From Ruminiclostridium cellobioparum DSM 1351 = ATCC 15832 (GTDB taxonomy: Bacteria > Bacillota > Clostridia > Acetivibrionales > DSM-1351), in assembly GCF_000621505.1 (NCBI RefSeq), contig NZ_KK211296.1:1-45885 (forward strand): DNA of 45,885 nucleotides, in the 5' to 3' direction. Numbering within the stretch: the first letter of the stretch is position 1; the number at the start of each line of letters is the position of its first letter. This document shows positions 1 through 7,473 of the stretch, in pieces. The notes under the pieces were generated by a model. It was not told the DNA's origin. It worked only from the letters and a program-made list of their open reading frames with translations, and searched no databases. Made by a program: the position numbers and the translations under genes.

Positions 1-27
1 GCAATACTTTGAAAGCGCACATGGCCA

Positions 28-114
28 ATTAACCTCCTTTATTCGCCACATTGCGATAAAGGATATAGGTTTTCATTACATTTTGTGGCCGCTATGCGGC
101 TCATGGAGGTTAAT
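28..114 (+). promoter_or_regulatory. Two-hairpin leader of the carboxynorspermidine dehydrogenase gene
   Basis: Seen: a first hairpin at about 30-70 (CTTTAT, CGC, loop CACATT, GCG, ATAAAG, with outer AACCT pairing AGGTT), a linker reading TTTTCATTACA, then a second hairpin GGCCGC-TAT-GCGGCT at about 87-102, then GGAGG at 105-109. The block from 38 to 117 is repeated nearly base for base in front of etfB (minus strand, about 19360-19266). ATTAACCTCC at about 28-38 could also pair with the ribosome binding site GGAGGTTAAT, so two exclusive folds are possible. The function is unknown. It could be a riboswitch or attenuator, or a dispersed repeat. Confidence 0.5.
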
Positions 115-1314
115 ATGGGAAAAGCTTTAATTATTGGTGCGGGCGGCGTTGCAAGTGTTGTAATCCATAAATGCTGCCAGAACCCCGATGTATTCGAAGA
201 AATATGCATAGCCAGCAGAACAGTTGAAAAGTGCGATGCCATAAAAGCCAAACTGGATGGAGGAAAAACCAAAATCCAGACTGCCCGGGTTGACGCAGAC
301 AACACCGAAATGGTTATTGAACTTATAAATAAATTTAAGCCCGACATAGTTATAAACGTAGCGCTTCCGTATCAGGACCTCACTATTATGGATGCGTGTC
401 TTGCCACAGGAGTGCACTATCTGGACACTGCAAACTATGAGCCGCCTGAAATACCAAAGTTTGAATATAAATGGCAGTGGGCCTACAGGGAAAGATTTGA
501 AAAGGCAGGTATCACAGCTCTGCTGGGCAGCGGCTTTGACCCCGGCGTAACAAGTGTTTTTTGCGCTTACGCCCAGAAACACTATTTTGACGAAATACAT
601 TATATTGATATAGTTGACGCCAATGCAGGCGATCACGGCTACCACTTTGCTACAAACTTCAACCCTGAAATCAATATACGTGAAATAACAGCGCCCGGCA
701 GCTACTGGGAAAACGGAGAATGGGTGGAGACAGAACCTCTGGAGCTCAAAAAAGTGTATGATCTGCCCGAGATAGGACCAAAGGACATATACCTGCTGCA
801 CCATGAGGAAATAGAATCCCTTGCCTTGAATATAAAGGGCGTAAAGAGAATCAGGTTCTGGATGACTTTTTCGGAAAAATACCTCACTCACCTGAGAGTG
901 CTTGAAAATGTGGGTATGACTTCAATAGAGCCAATAGAATTCGAGGGTAAGAAAATAATTCCGCTTCAGTTCTTAAAGGCCGTATTGCCCGATCCTGCTT
1001 CACTTGGACCCAGAACAAAGGGCAAGACCAACATTGGCTGCATCATACAGGGTATAAAGGACGGAAAACCCAGAACATATTATGTCTACAATGTATGCGT
1101 CCATGAGGAATGCTACGCCGAGGTGGGCTCCCAGGCCATATCCTATACAACAGGGGTTCCTGCCATGATAGGTGCCATGATGATATTGAAGGGAATCTGG
1201 AAGAAACCGGGAGTATACAATGTGGAAGAGTTTGATCCCGATCCGTTTATGGACGCCCTGAACAAATACGGGCTTCCCTGGAAAGAGGATTTTTCTCCCA
1301 GGCTTCTTGATTGA
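115..1314 (+). CDS. Carboxynorspermidine dehydrogenase (saccharopine dehydrogenase family)
   Basis: This cytosolic enzyme condenses aspartate semialdehyde with a diamine and reduces the product with NADPH, giving carboxy(nor)spermidine. The 399-residue protein opens with a Rossmann motif, GAGGVASVV, at residues 7-15, and has the saccharopine dehydrogenase layout, including LLGSGFDPGVTSVF near residue 140. The ATG at 115 is chosen because GGAGG lies five bases before it. An in-frame GTG at 85 falls inside the leader hairpin and is rejected. The decarboxylase of the same pathway follows on the same strand, which fixes the likely substrate. A plain saccharopine dehydrogenase is the alternative and is less likely given that neighbour. 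Confidence 0.88.
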   Translation: MGKALIIGAGGVASVVIHKCCQNPDVFEEICIASRTVEKCDAIKAKLDGGKTKIQTARVDADNTEMVIELINKFKPDIVINVALPYQDLTIMDACLATGVHYLDTANYEPPEIPKFEYKWQWAYRERFEKAGITALLGSGFDPGVTSVFCAYAQKHYFDEIHYIDIVDANAGDHGYHFATNFNPEINIREITAPGSYWENGEWVETEPLELKKVYDLPEIGPKDIYLLHHEEIESLALNIKGVKRIRFWMTFSEKYLTHLRVLENVGMTSIEPIEFEGKKIIPLQFLKAVLPDPASLGPRTKGKTNIGCIIQGIKDGKPRTYYVYNVCVHEECYAEVGSQAISYTTGVPAMIGAMMILKGIWKKPGVYNVEEFDPDPFMDALNKYGLPWKEDFSPRLLD

Positions 1315-1358
1315 TTCCTGATTAATTCCTATTGCTTCTGATTGATACGAAACTGAAA

Positions 1359-1411
1359 ATACGCCGCTGTTCACATGCTTGATGCAGGTATGCAGGTGGA
1401 CAGCGGCGTAT
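1359..1411 (+). other. Intergenic hairpin between the two polyamine genes
   Basis: ATACGCCGCTGT at 1359-1370 pairs exactly with ACAGCGGCGTAT at 1400-1411. The 29-base loop can form a further short stem. No T-run follows, so it is more likely an mRNA processing or stability element, or a read-through attenuator, than a simple terminator. Confidence 0.6.
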
Positions 1412-1449
1412 AATATATATCCTCATATGGAAAGGCCGTGGTAACTGTT

Positions 1450-2601
1450 ATGGATATTAATATTGATATTGATTTTGGGAAATTGCCCACACCCTGTTAT
1501 ATAGTCGATGAAAGACTTCTTATAAAAAATCTTGAAATACTGGATTCAGTCCAAAAAAGGACGGGCTGCAAAATTCTGCTGGCCCAGAAGGGCTTTTCCA
1601 TGCATGCGGTTTATCCCCTGATTGGAAAGTACCTTAAAGGTGTTACCTCCAGCTCGCTTTTTGAAGCCAGGCTGGGGTATGAAAAAATGGGGAAGGAAGT
1701 CCATGTATATGCTCCCGCATATATCGAAGAGGAGTTTGATGAACTGCTGAAATACACAGATCACATAGTATTCAACTCCTTTGCCCAGTGGGAGAGGTTT
1801 AGGTCCAGGGTCAAGAGTTACCCCGGCAAAAGGATAGAGTGCGGGATACGCATAAATCCTGAATATTCCGAGCAGGAGCATGCGATATATGATCCCTGCT
1901 CCAGGCATTCAAGGCTGGGAGTCACACTGAAAAATTTCAGGCCCGAGCAGCTGGACGGCATAGACGGGCTGCATTTCCATACCATGTGCGAGCAGAATTC
2001 AGACACCCTGGAACGTACCGCCGGAGCAGTGGAAGAGAAGTTCGGAGAGTTTATAAAACACATGAAGTGGCTGAATTTTGGGGGAGGACACCATATTACA
2101 AGACAGGACTATGATATCGAGACACTTGTCAGAACCATAAGCCGCTTCCAGGATAAATACGGCGTACAGGTATATCTTGAACCCGGTGAAGCCGTGGCTT
2201 TAAACACAGGCTACCTGGTGGCAGAGGTACTGGATATAGTAGAGAATGAAATGAATATAGCAATACTCGATACCTCGGCGGCCTGCCATATGCCCGATGT
2301 GCTGGAGATGCCCTACAGACCCAACATAATAGCTGCCGGAAAGCCCGGGGAAAATAAGTATACTTACAGGTTGGGAGGCCCCACCTGTCTGGCGGGAGAC
2401 ATAATAGGGGACTATTCTTTCAGGGAACCACTGAACCCGGGCGACAGGCTGGTTTTCTGTGACATGGCCCATTACACCATGGTAAAGAACAATACCTTCA
2501 ACGGTGTCAATCTCCCGGCCATAGTGCTTTACAGCCAAAAGGACGGGGTGGAAATAGTAAGGAAATTCCAGTACGGTGATTTTGAGACAAGATTATCGTA
2601 A
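1450..2601 (+). CDS. nspC: Carboxynorspermidine decarboxylase
   Basis: This PLP-dependent, fold-III (alanine racemase-like) decarboxylase converts carboxynorspermidine or carboxyspermidine to norspermidine or spermidine. Visible motifs are the PLP lysine in ILLAQKGF (about residue 41), the glycine loop NFGGGHHITR, the EPGEA motif that binds PLP phosphate, and a late FCDMAHYTMVKNNTFNG segment carrying a conserved cysteine. The length of 383 residues is normal for NspC. The start is uncertain: GTG at 1438 lies only two bases after GGAAAGG, and ATG at 1450 lies 14 bases after it. It ends before a strong terminator, so the two polyamine genes form one unit. Confidence 0.88.
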   Translation: MDINIDIDFGKLPTPCYIVDERLLIKNLEILDSVQKRTGCKILLAQKGFSMHAVYPLIGKYLKGVTSSSLFEARLGYEKMGKEVHVYAPAYIEEEFDELLKYTDHIVFNSFAQWERFRSRVKSYPGKRIECGIRINPEYSEQEHAIYDPCSRHSRLGVTLKNFRPEQLDGIDGLHFHTMCEQNSDTLERTAGAVEEKFGEFIKHMKWLNFGGGHHITRQDYDIETLVRTISRFQDKYGVQVYLEPGEAVALNTGYLVAEVLDIVENEMNIAILDTSAACHMPDVLEMPYRPNIIAAGKPGENKYTYRLGGPTCLAGDIIGDYSFREPLNPGDRLVFCDMAHYTMVKNNTFNGVNLPAIVLYSQKDGVEIVRKFQYGDFETRLS

Positions 2602-2634
2602 ATATTGTTTAGAATTGAATATTGATTTTTGTAT

Positions 2635-2661
2635 AAACCTAACAAAAAAGTTAGGTTTTTT
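2635..2661 (+). terminator. Rho-independent terminator after nspC
   Basis: AAACCTAAC, a six-A loop, then GTTAGGTTT running into a further T-run. It closes the polyamine operon and separates it from the sugar transport block. Confidence 0.88.
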
Positions 2662-2716
2662 GCTTCTATATGACACAAAATTATATGAAGAGGTAAGTTT
2701 TATAAATTAAATTGAT

Positions 2717-2798
2717 CCTCCTTTGATGCTATTATAAATACATAAGGCGTGACTGAACATTGAGCTCATGCCAGTATATTAAAGGAGGTCATGAAAAT
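2717..2798 (+). promoter_or_regulatory. Leader of the solute-binding protein gene with anti-SD and hairpin
   Basis: CCTCCTTT at 2717-2724 is an exact complement of AAAGGAGG at 2781-2788, the ribosome binding site of the next gene. Between them GGCGTGA (2746-2752) can pair with TCATGCC (2766-2772). A TATAAA-like -10 near 2733 would place a start downstream of the anti-SD, so sequestration applies only if transcription starts further upstream. Confidence 0.4.
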
Positions 2799-4166
2799 AT
2801 GAAAAAAGCTATTAGTAAGGCCCTTGCTGCAGGTATGGCCATCGTTATGACGTTGTCCATAGCAGCTTGCGGTTCATCGACACCGGCAGCTACTTCAACC
2901 TCAACCGCGGCAGCCAGCAGTGCTGCTCCGTCATCAACCGCAGCAGAATCATCTGCACCGGCAGGGGAGCCTGTAAAACTCACATTTTGGCATATCCAGA
3001 CAACAGAACCTTTCCCGGGACTTATGGAAGAGTGGATGAAGAATTTCTCAACAGAAAATCCAAACTATACTGTTGAGGTTACAGCGGTTCAAAATGACGC
3101 TTTCAAACAAAAGCTTCTGATTTCAATGAGTTCAAATCAAACTCCGGACATATTCCCTCACTGGTCGGGCGGACCGATGAACCAATATGCCGATGAAGGA
3201 AAGATTGCTGACTTAACTACCTACATGAATGAAAATAACTATAAAGACCGCTTCATGACGGCAGCTATAAACCAGGCTACATATAAAGATAAAATTTGGG
3301 CAGTACCTGTTGAAAACACATCGGTGGCAATGTTCTTCTATAACAAGGAGCTGTTTGCAAAGTATAATCTGCAGGTTCCAAAGACAATTAAAGAACTTGA
3401 AGCTCTTTGTGACACTTTAAAGAAGAATGGTATCATACCTTTCTCTCTGGCCAACAAGACTCAGTGGACAGGTTCCATGTATTACATGTATCTGGCTGAC
3501 CGTTTCGGCGGACCCGAACCTTTCAATGCTGCGGCACAGCGCACAGGTTCCTTTGAAAATGAAGCATTTACCCAGGCCGGAAACAAGATCCAGGAATGGG
3601 TCAAGAAGGATTACTTCAACAAAGGCTTCAACGGTCTTGATGAAGATTCCGGACAGTCACGTACTCTCCTTTATTCAGGAAAAGCTGCCATGACACTTAT
3701 GGGCTCGTGGTTCCTTTCAACCGTTAAAGGTGAAAACCCGGAATTTTTTGATAAGAATGTAGGTTCTTTCCCATTCCCGGCTGCTGACGACGGAAAAGGT
3801 GATCCCAATTCAGTTGTTGGTACTGTAGGAGATAACTTCTATTCAGTTTCCGCAACCTCCAAAGATGTTGCAGGAGCCTTCAAAGCTATAACTTACCTTA
3901 TAGACGACAAGGCTGTGGCTACACGTGTTGAAAACGGCAGAGTTCCTCCTGTAAAGGGTGTAAAGGTTACCGACCCGCGCCTCCAGGATGTATTAAATGC
4001 AGTTGAAAAGGCTCCTTATGTTCAGCTGTGGTATGATCAGTATCTCCCGGCTGAAGTTGCCCAGGTTCACAAGGATACTTCACAAGCCATATTTGGTCTT
4101 GCAAAGACTCCGGAACAGGTAAACAAGGAAATGGAAGCAGCGGCTAAAAAATACTTTGGCAAATAA
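2799..4166 (+). CDS. Sugar ABC transporter solute-binding lipoprotein (CUT1 type)
   Basis: This is the extracellular receptor of an ABC importer for an oligosaccharide. The 455-residue precursor has a short basic N-terminus, a hydrophobic stretch and the lipobox SIAAC around residues 17-22, followed by a low-complexity Ala/Ser/Thr linker to about residue 60. The rest is a family 1 binding protein (LTFWH, then the WAVPVEN and DEDSG segments). ATG 2799 is chosen because AAAGGAGG lies ten bases upstream; the frame is open back to 2760. Two permease genes follow, but no ATPase gene is in the window, so a shared MsmK-type ATPase is probably used. The sugar is unknown; the GH3 gene downstream hints at a beta-glucoside. 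Confidence 0.92.
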   Translation: MKKAISKALAAGMAIVMTLSIAACGSSTPAATSTSTAAASSAAPSSTAAESSAPAGEPVKLTFWHIQTTEPFPGLMEEWMKNFSTENPNYTVEVTAVQNDAFKQKLLISMSSNQTPDIFPHWSGGPMNQYADEGKIADLTTYMNENNYKDRFMTAAINQATYKDKIWAVPVENTSVAMFFYNKELFAKYNLQVPKTIKELEALCDTLKKNGIIPFSLANKTQWTGSMYYMYLADRFGGPEPFNAAAQRTGSFENEAFTQAGNKIQEWVKKDYFNKGFNGLDEDSGQSRTLLYSGKAAMTLMGSWFLSTVKGENPEFFDKNVGSFPFPAADDGKGDPNSVVGTVGDNFYSVSATSKDVAGAFKAITYLIDDKAVATRVENGRVPPVKGVKVTDPRLQDVLNAVEKAPYVQLWYDQYLPAEVAQVHKDTSQAIFGLAKTPEQVNKEMEAAAKKYFGK

Positions 4167-4189
4167 TAATCAGTAACTTAAAAGTATCT

Positions 4190-4230
4190 ATAATTGATTG
4201 GGTATCACTCATCTGATACCCATCAATTAT
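4190..4230 (+). other. Stable hairpin after the solute-binding protein gene
   Basis: ATAATTGATTGGGTATCA (4190-4207) pairs with TGATACCCATCAATTAT (4214-4230) with a single bulged T and a six-base loop. There is no clear T-run. Hairpins here are known in binding-protein operons to protect the upstream message, so that the binding protein outnumbers the permeases. That role is inferred. Confidence 0.65.
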
Positions 4231-4304
4231 ATTACTGTCAAAATATTTATTCCTAAAAATAACCGGTCTGAAATAAGCTGCTTACTCAGAGGGGAGGAGA
4301 AACA

Positions 4305-5207
4305 ATGCAAAGTACCAAATCACTCTTAAGCTACAGAAAACGCAATACGGCAATTGCAGCAACAGTATTCCTTATTCCGGTATTCCTCTTTATCTTGATT
4401 TTTATAGTATATCCTATTATCAACTCTTTTTGGCTAAGTCTTCACAACTGGAACGGAATCAGTTCCAATAAGGTTTTTTACGGCTTGGAAAACTGGAAAA
4501 CACTTGCGACCGACACCGTCTTTTACAAGTCTTTTCTTAATAATATAATAATAGTAATCCTGTCAATAGCCATACAGCTGCCCATAGCCATGGCACTGGC
4601 CTTTCTGCTGGATACGGGGGGAAAGAAACTGAATTTCCTCAAGATGGTCTATTTCCTGCCCATGCTCATGTCCTCAGTGGCAGTCGGCTTCCTCTTTAAA
4701 TATACCTACGACCCCCAGTTCGGGCTCATAAGTGCAGTGTCCACATTATTCGGAGGAGAAGGCATGGTAGATCTGCTGGGAAATCCAAAGGTCGCCATTT
4801 ATGCCGTTATCACAGTCATATGCTGGCAGTACATTCCATTTTACATGGTATATTTCCTGGCGGCTTTCAGTTCCCTGCCCGAGGAACTCTACGAAGCTTC
4901 AATAATCGACGGTGCCACATACGGACAGTACTTCTGGAGAGTTGCACTGCCCTGTATGAAGGGTACTGTAAAGAGCGCTGCGGTTCTCTCACTTGTGGGC
5001 TCGTTAAAATATTTTGATCTTATATACGTTATGACCCAGGGAGGACCTAACGGTGCGACAGAGCTCATGGCCACGTATATGTACAAAAACGCCTTCCAGA
5101 CAATGCAAATGAGCTATGGCTCAACCATTGCCTCAGGTATGTTCCTTGTAATTACATTGATTTCATTGCTGACCCTCAGGGCTTTGAACGGAAGGGAGGA
5201 GGCGTAA
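4305..5207 (+). CDS. Sugar ABC transporter permease, MalF/MsmF type
   Basis: A 300-residue inner-membrane permease with about six hydrophobic segments, the first near residues 18-38 (FLIPVFLFILIFIVYP). The EAA loop that contacts the ATPase is visible as EELYEASIIDGATYGQYFWRV around residues 195-215. GAGGGGAGGAG precedes ATG 4305. It follows the binding protein gene across a hairpin, and the partner permease starts three bases after its stop, so the two are translationally coupled. Confidence 0.93.
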   Translation: MQSTKSLLSYRKRNTAIAATVFLIPVFLFILIFIVYPIINSFWLSLHNWNGISSNKVFYGLENWKTLATDTVFYKSFLNNIIIVILSIAIQLPIAMALAFLLDTGGKKLNFLKMVYFLPMLMSSVAVGFLFKYTYDPQFGLISAVSTLFGGEGMVDLLGNPKVAIYAVITVICWQYIPFYMVYFLAAFSSLPEELYEASIIDGATYGQYFWRVALPCMKGTVKSAAVLSLVGSLKYFDLIYVMTQGGPNGATELMATYMYKNAFQTMQMSYGSTIASGMFLVITLISLLTLRALNGREEA

Positions 5208-5210
5208 AGG

Positions 5211-6044
5211 ATGACCAGGAAAAAAAATTCAGCCGGAAAAATAATTGTAGCGTTATTGGCCCTGTTATGGTTGGTTATAGCAGGAGCTCCATTTTACTTC
5301 ATGGTAATCTCAGCCTTTAAAGAACAGTTTGAAATTCTCACCACAGGTGTATTTTCAATACCCAAGGGTTTTTATATGGACAACTTCGCAGGTGTTATTA
5401 AAAGCCAGTTTTACAAATATTTGCTGAACAGCACCTTTGTGGTGATTGTTTCACTGGTACTTATTCTGGTTACGGCACTGTGCGCGGCATATCCATTTTC
5501 AAGATTTAAATTTAAGCTTAACAAGCCCCTGTTCGGACTTGTGGTAGCCGCAATGGCCGTGCCCATACACGTGACTCTTATACCTATCTTTCAGCTGACC
5601 CAGAAAATACACCTGTATGACACCATTTATGCGCTTATAGGGCCGTATACCGCCTTCAATCTGCCCATATCGGTATTCATTCTGACCAGTTTTATGGCAG
5701 AAATACCGAAGGAACTGGAAGAATCTGCTGAAATAGACGGCTGCGGCAAATACAGGACCTTCTTCCATATCATCGCGCCTTTGTCAAAGGCGGGACTGGC
5801 CACACTGGCCATTTACAACGCCGTCAACATGTGGAATGAATTCAGCTTCGCACTTGTACTGACCCAGTCGGCAAAGAGCAGGACATTGCCTTTGTCAATA
5901 TGGGATTTCCAGGGACAATATAATTCCAATGTCCCCATGATAATGGCCGTATTGACCTTTTGCGCACTTCCCATGATAGTTGCCTTTGCCATCGGTCAGG
6001 ATAAGCTGATCAAAGGCATGATGGCAGGAGCCGTGAAAGGATAG
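5211..6044 (+). CDS. Sugar ABC transporter permease, MalG/MsmG type
   Basis: The second permease (277 residues) forms the channel heterodimer. It has about six membrane segments and the EAA loop in the form KELEESAEIDGCGKYRTFF around residues 163-182. Its ribosome binding site (GGAGG) lies inside the last codons of the upstream permease. No ATPase gene follows; the next gene is a second binding protein belonging to the sensory block. Confidence 0.93.
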   Translation: MTRKKNSAGKIIVALLALLWLVIAGAPFYFMVISAFKEQFEILTTGVFSIPKGFYMDNFAGVIKSQFYKYLLNSTFVVIVSLVLILVTALCAAYPFSRFKFKLNKPLFGLVVAAMAVPIHVTLIPIFQLTQKIHLYDTIYALIGPYTAFNLPISVFILTSFMAEIPKELEESAEIDGCGKYRTFFHIIAPLSKAGLATLAIYNAVNMWNEFSFALVLTQSAKSRTLPLSIWDFQGQYNSNVPMIMAVLTFCALPMIVAFAIGQDKLIKGMMAGAVKG

Positions 6045-6096
6045 GGGCTGTATACATGTAAAACTTTTTTGCTGTTACCCGGGGATAAATATGGTG

Positions 6097-6102
6097 TATA
6101 AT
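6097..6102 (+). promoter_or_regulatory. Probable -10 box before the second solute-binding protein
   Basis: TATAAT stands 62 bases before the chosen GTG start. The best -35 candidate (TGTTAC, 18 bases upstream) is poor, so this may be an activated promoter that lets the sensory genes be expressed separately from the transporter. Confidence 0.4.
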
Positions 6103-6163
6103 AAAAATGCATATGTTATCCCTGGCGGTTTATAACACACGTAAGCATGCAGAGGAGGTTAGC

Positions 6164-7462
6164 GTGAAAAGAATACTTCCAATCCTTATTGCACTTATAA
6201 TAGTTCTTCCGCTGTCGGGCTGTTTTTACGACGGACACATGGGTATGACCACTCAGAGAGCGCAGAAAAAACAGCTGACCCTGTACAGTATTCAGGGGGA
6301 TTCTGCCGTAAACGAGGTTATTACCGATTCAGTCAACCGGTTTGAGAGCAGCAATAGTGGTTTTGAGGTAGTACATGAACTAATTCCCAATGATCTGTAT
6401 AAGAACAGACTTTCTGTGTGTGTGGCTACAAATCAGATGCCGGACGTGTTTCCAACCTGGTCGGGAAGCATATTGAAGGAATATGTGAGCATCGGAGGAG
6501 TTGTAAACCTGAGCAGTTATATGAGCAAGGAGGATTACAGCTCCAGATTCAACAAAAAAGCACTTGATATGGTTACCTTCGGAGACGGAATATGGGGTGT
6601 TCCGGTAGAAAATATGTCGGTTGCAATGATTTTCTATAATAAGAGTATCTATAAGACGCTTAACCTGTCGGAACCCGCCAATTTCACCCAGCTCAAGAAG
6701 AATATCGAGGTACTTAAAGAACATGGTTATATACCTTTTGCCCTGGCCAACAGAACGGCCTGGACGGGTTCCATGTTCTATATGTATTTTGTGGACCGCC
6801 TGGGAGGACCCGAGGTGTTTGACAATGCTGCTAACAGGAAAAATAACGGTTCCTTTGACAATGAAGTATTTGTAAGAGCCGGTCAAATGGTACAGCAGCT
6901 GGTTGACATGAGAGCTTTTCCCCAGGGGTTCAACTGGATGGATGAGGATTCCGGAGATGCGCGCAATCTTCTCTATAATGAAACGGCTGCCATGACCTTG
7001 GCCGGAAGCTGGTTTTTGAGCAATGTAAAATTTGAAAATCCCGGATTTTATGAAAAGATAGGAGTTTTTCCTTTCCCCGCAATTGAAGGGGGGAAGGGAA
7101 ATCCAAACAATTCCATAGGTACCATGGGGGATAATTTTTACTCTGTGGCAGGTTCCTGCAATTACATTGATCAGGCCTTTGAGCTTGTGCAGTATCTCAT
7201 TGACGATACTGCGGTTCAAAAGCGCATTCACGCAGGCAAAATTCCTCCGGTTAACGATGTCAGCATAGAAGATCCGCTGACAAATGAAGTATTTGATTTT
7301 ATAAAGAAATCTCCAAATGTTCAATTCTGGTATGACCAATACCTCCCTCCCAAGCTTTCGGAGGCCCATTTAGCCCTTACAAGGCAGATATTCGGGGGTG
7401 AGGACCCTAAACGTGCTGCAAAGAGTATGGAAGATATAACACGACAGTACTATAGTCAATAA
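6164..7462 (+). CDS. Second solute-binding lipoprotein, probable sensory partner of the YesM kinase
   Basis: A 432-residue lipoprotein with the lipobox LPLSGC at about residues 14-19. It is a clear paralogue of the binding protein at 2799: both carry FYNK, WTGSM, LDED/MDED-SG, AAMTL-GSWFLS, VGDNFYS/MGDNFYS and WYDQYLP in the same order, so the ligand pocket is probably similar. It lacks the low-complexity linker of its paralogue. GTG 6164 is preferred because GAGGAGG ends five bases before it; the frame opens at 6107, upstream of the signal peptide. The kinase gene starts 11 bases after its stop. That coupling suggests it presents sugar to the kinase, as XylFII does for LytS in Clostridium beijerinckii. 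This is inference. Confidence 0.88.
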   Translation: MKRILPILIALIIVLPLSGCFYDGHMGMTTQRAQKKQLTLYSIQGDSAVNEVITDSVNRFESSNSGFEVVHELIPNDLYKNRLSVCVATNQMPDVFPTWSGSILKEYVSIGGVVNLSSYMSKEDYSSRFNKKALDMVTFGDGIWGVPVENMSVAMIFYNKSIYKTLNLSEPANFTQLKKNIEVLKEHGYIPFALANRTAWTGSMFYMYFVDRLGGPEVFDNAANRKNNGSFDNEVFVRAGQMVQQLVDMRAFPQGFNWMDEDSGDARNLLYNETAAMTLAGSWFLSNVKFENPGFYEKIGVFPFPAIEGGKGNPNNSIGTMGDNFYSVAGSCNYIDQAFELVQYLIDDTAVQKRIHAGKIPPVNDVSIEDPLTNEVFDFIKKSPNVQFWYDQYLPPKLSEAHLALTRQIFGGEDPKRAAKSMEDITRQYYSQ

Positions 7463-7473
7463 AGGGTGAGCCT

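Noticed and set aside
1-22. Possible start of a divergent minus-strand gene (GGAGG at about 37-33, ATG at 22)
   Set aside because: Only seven codons lie inside the window, too few to support a gene. It remains a competing explanation for the AACCTCC sequence in the first leader.
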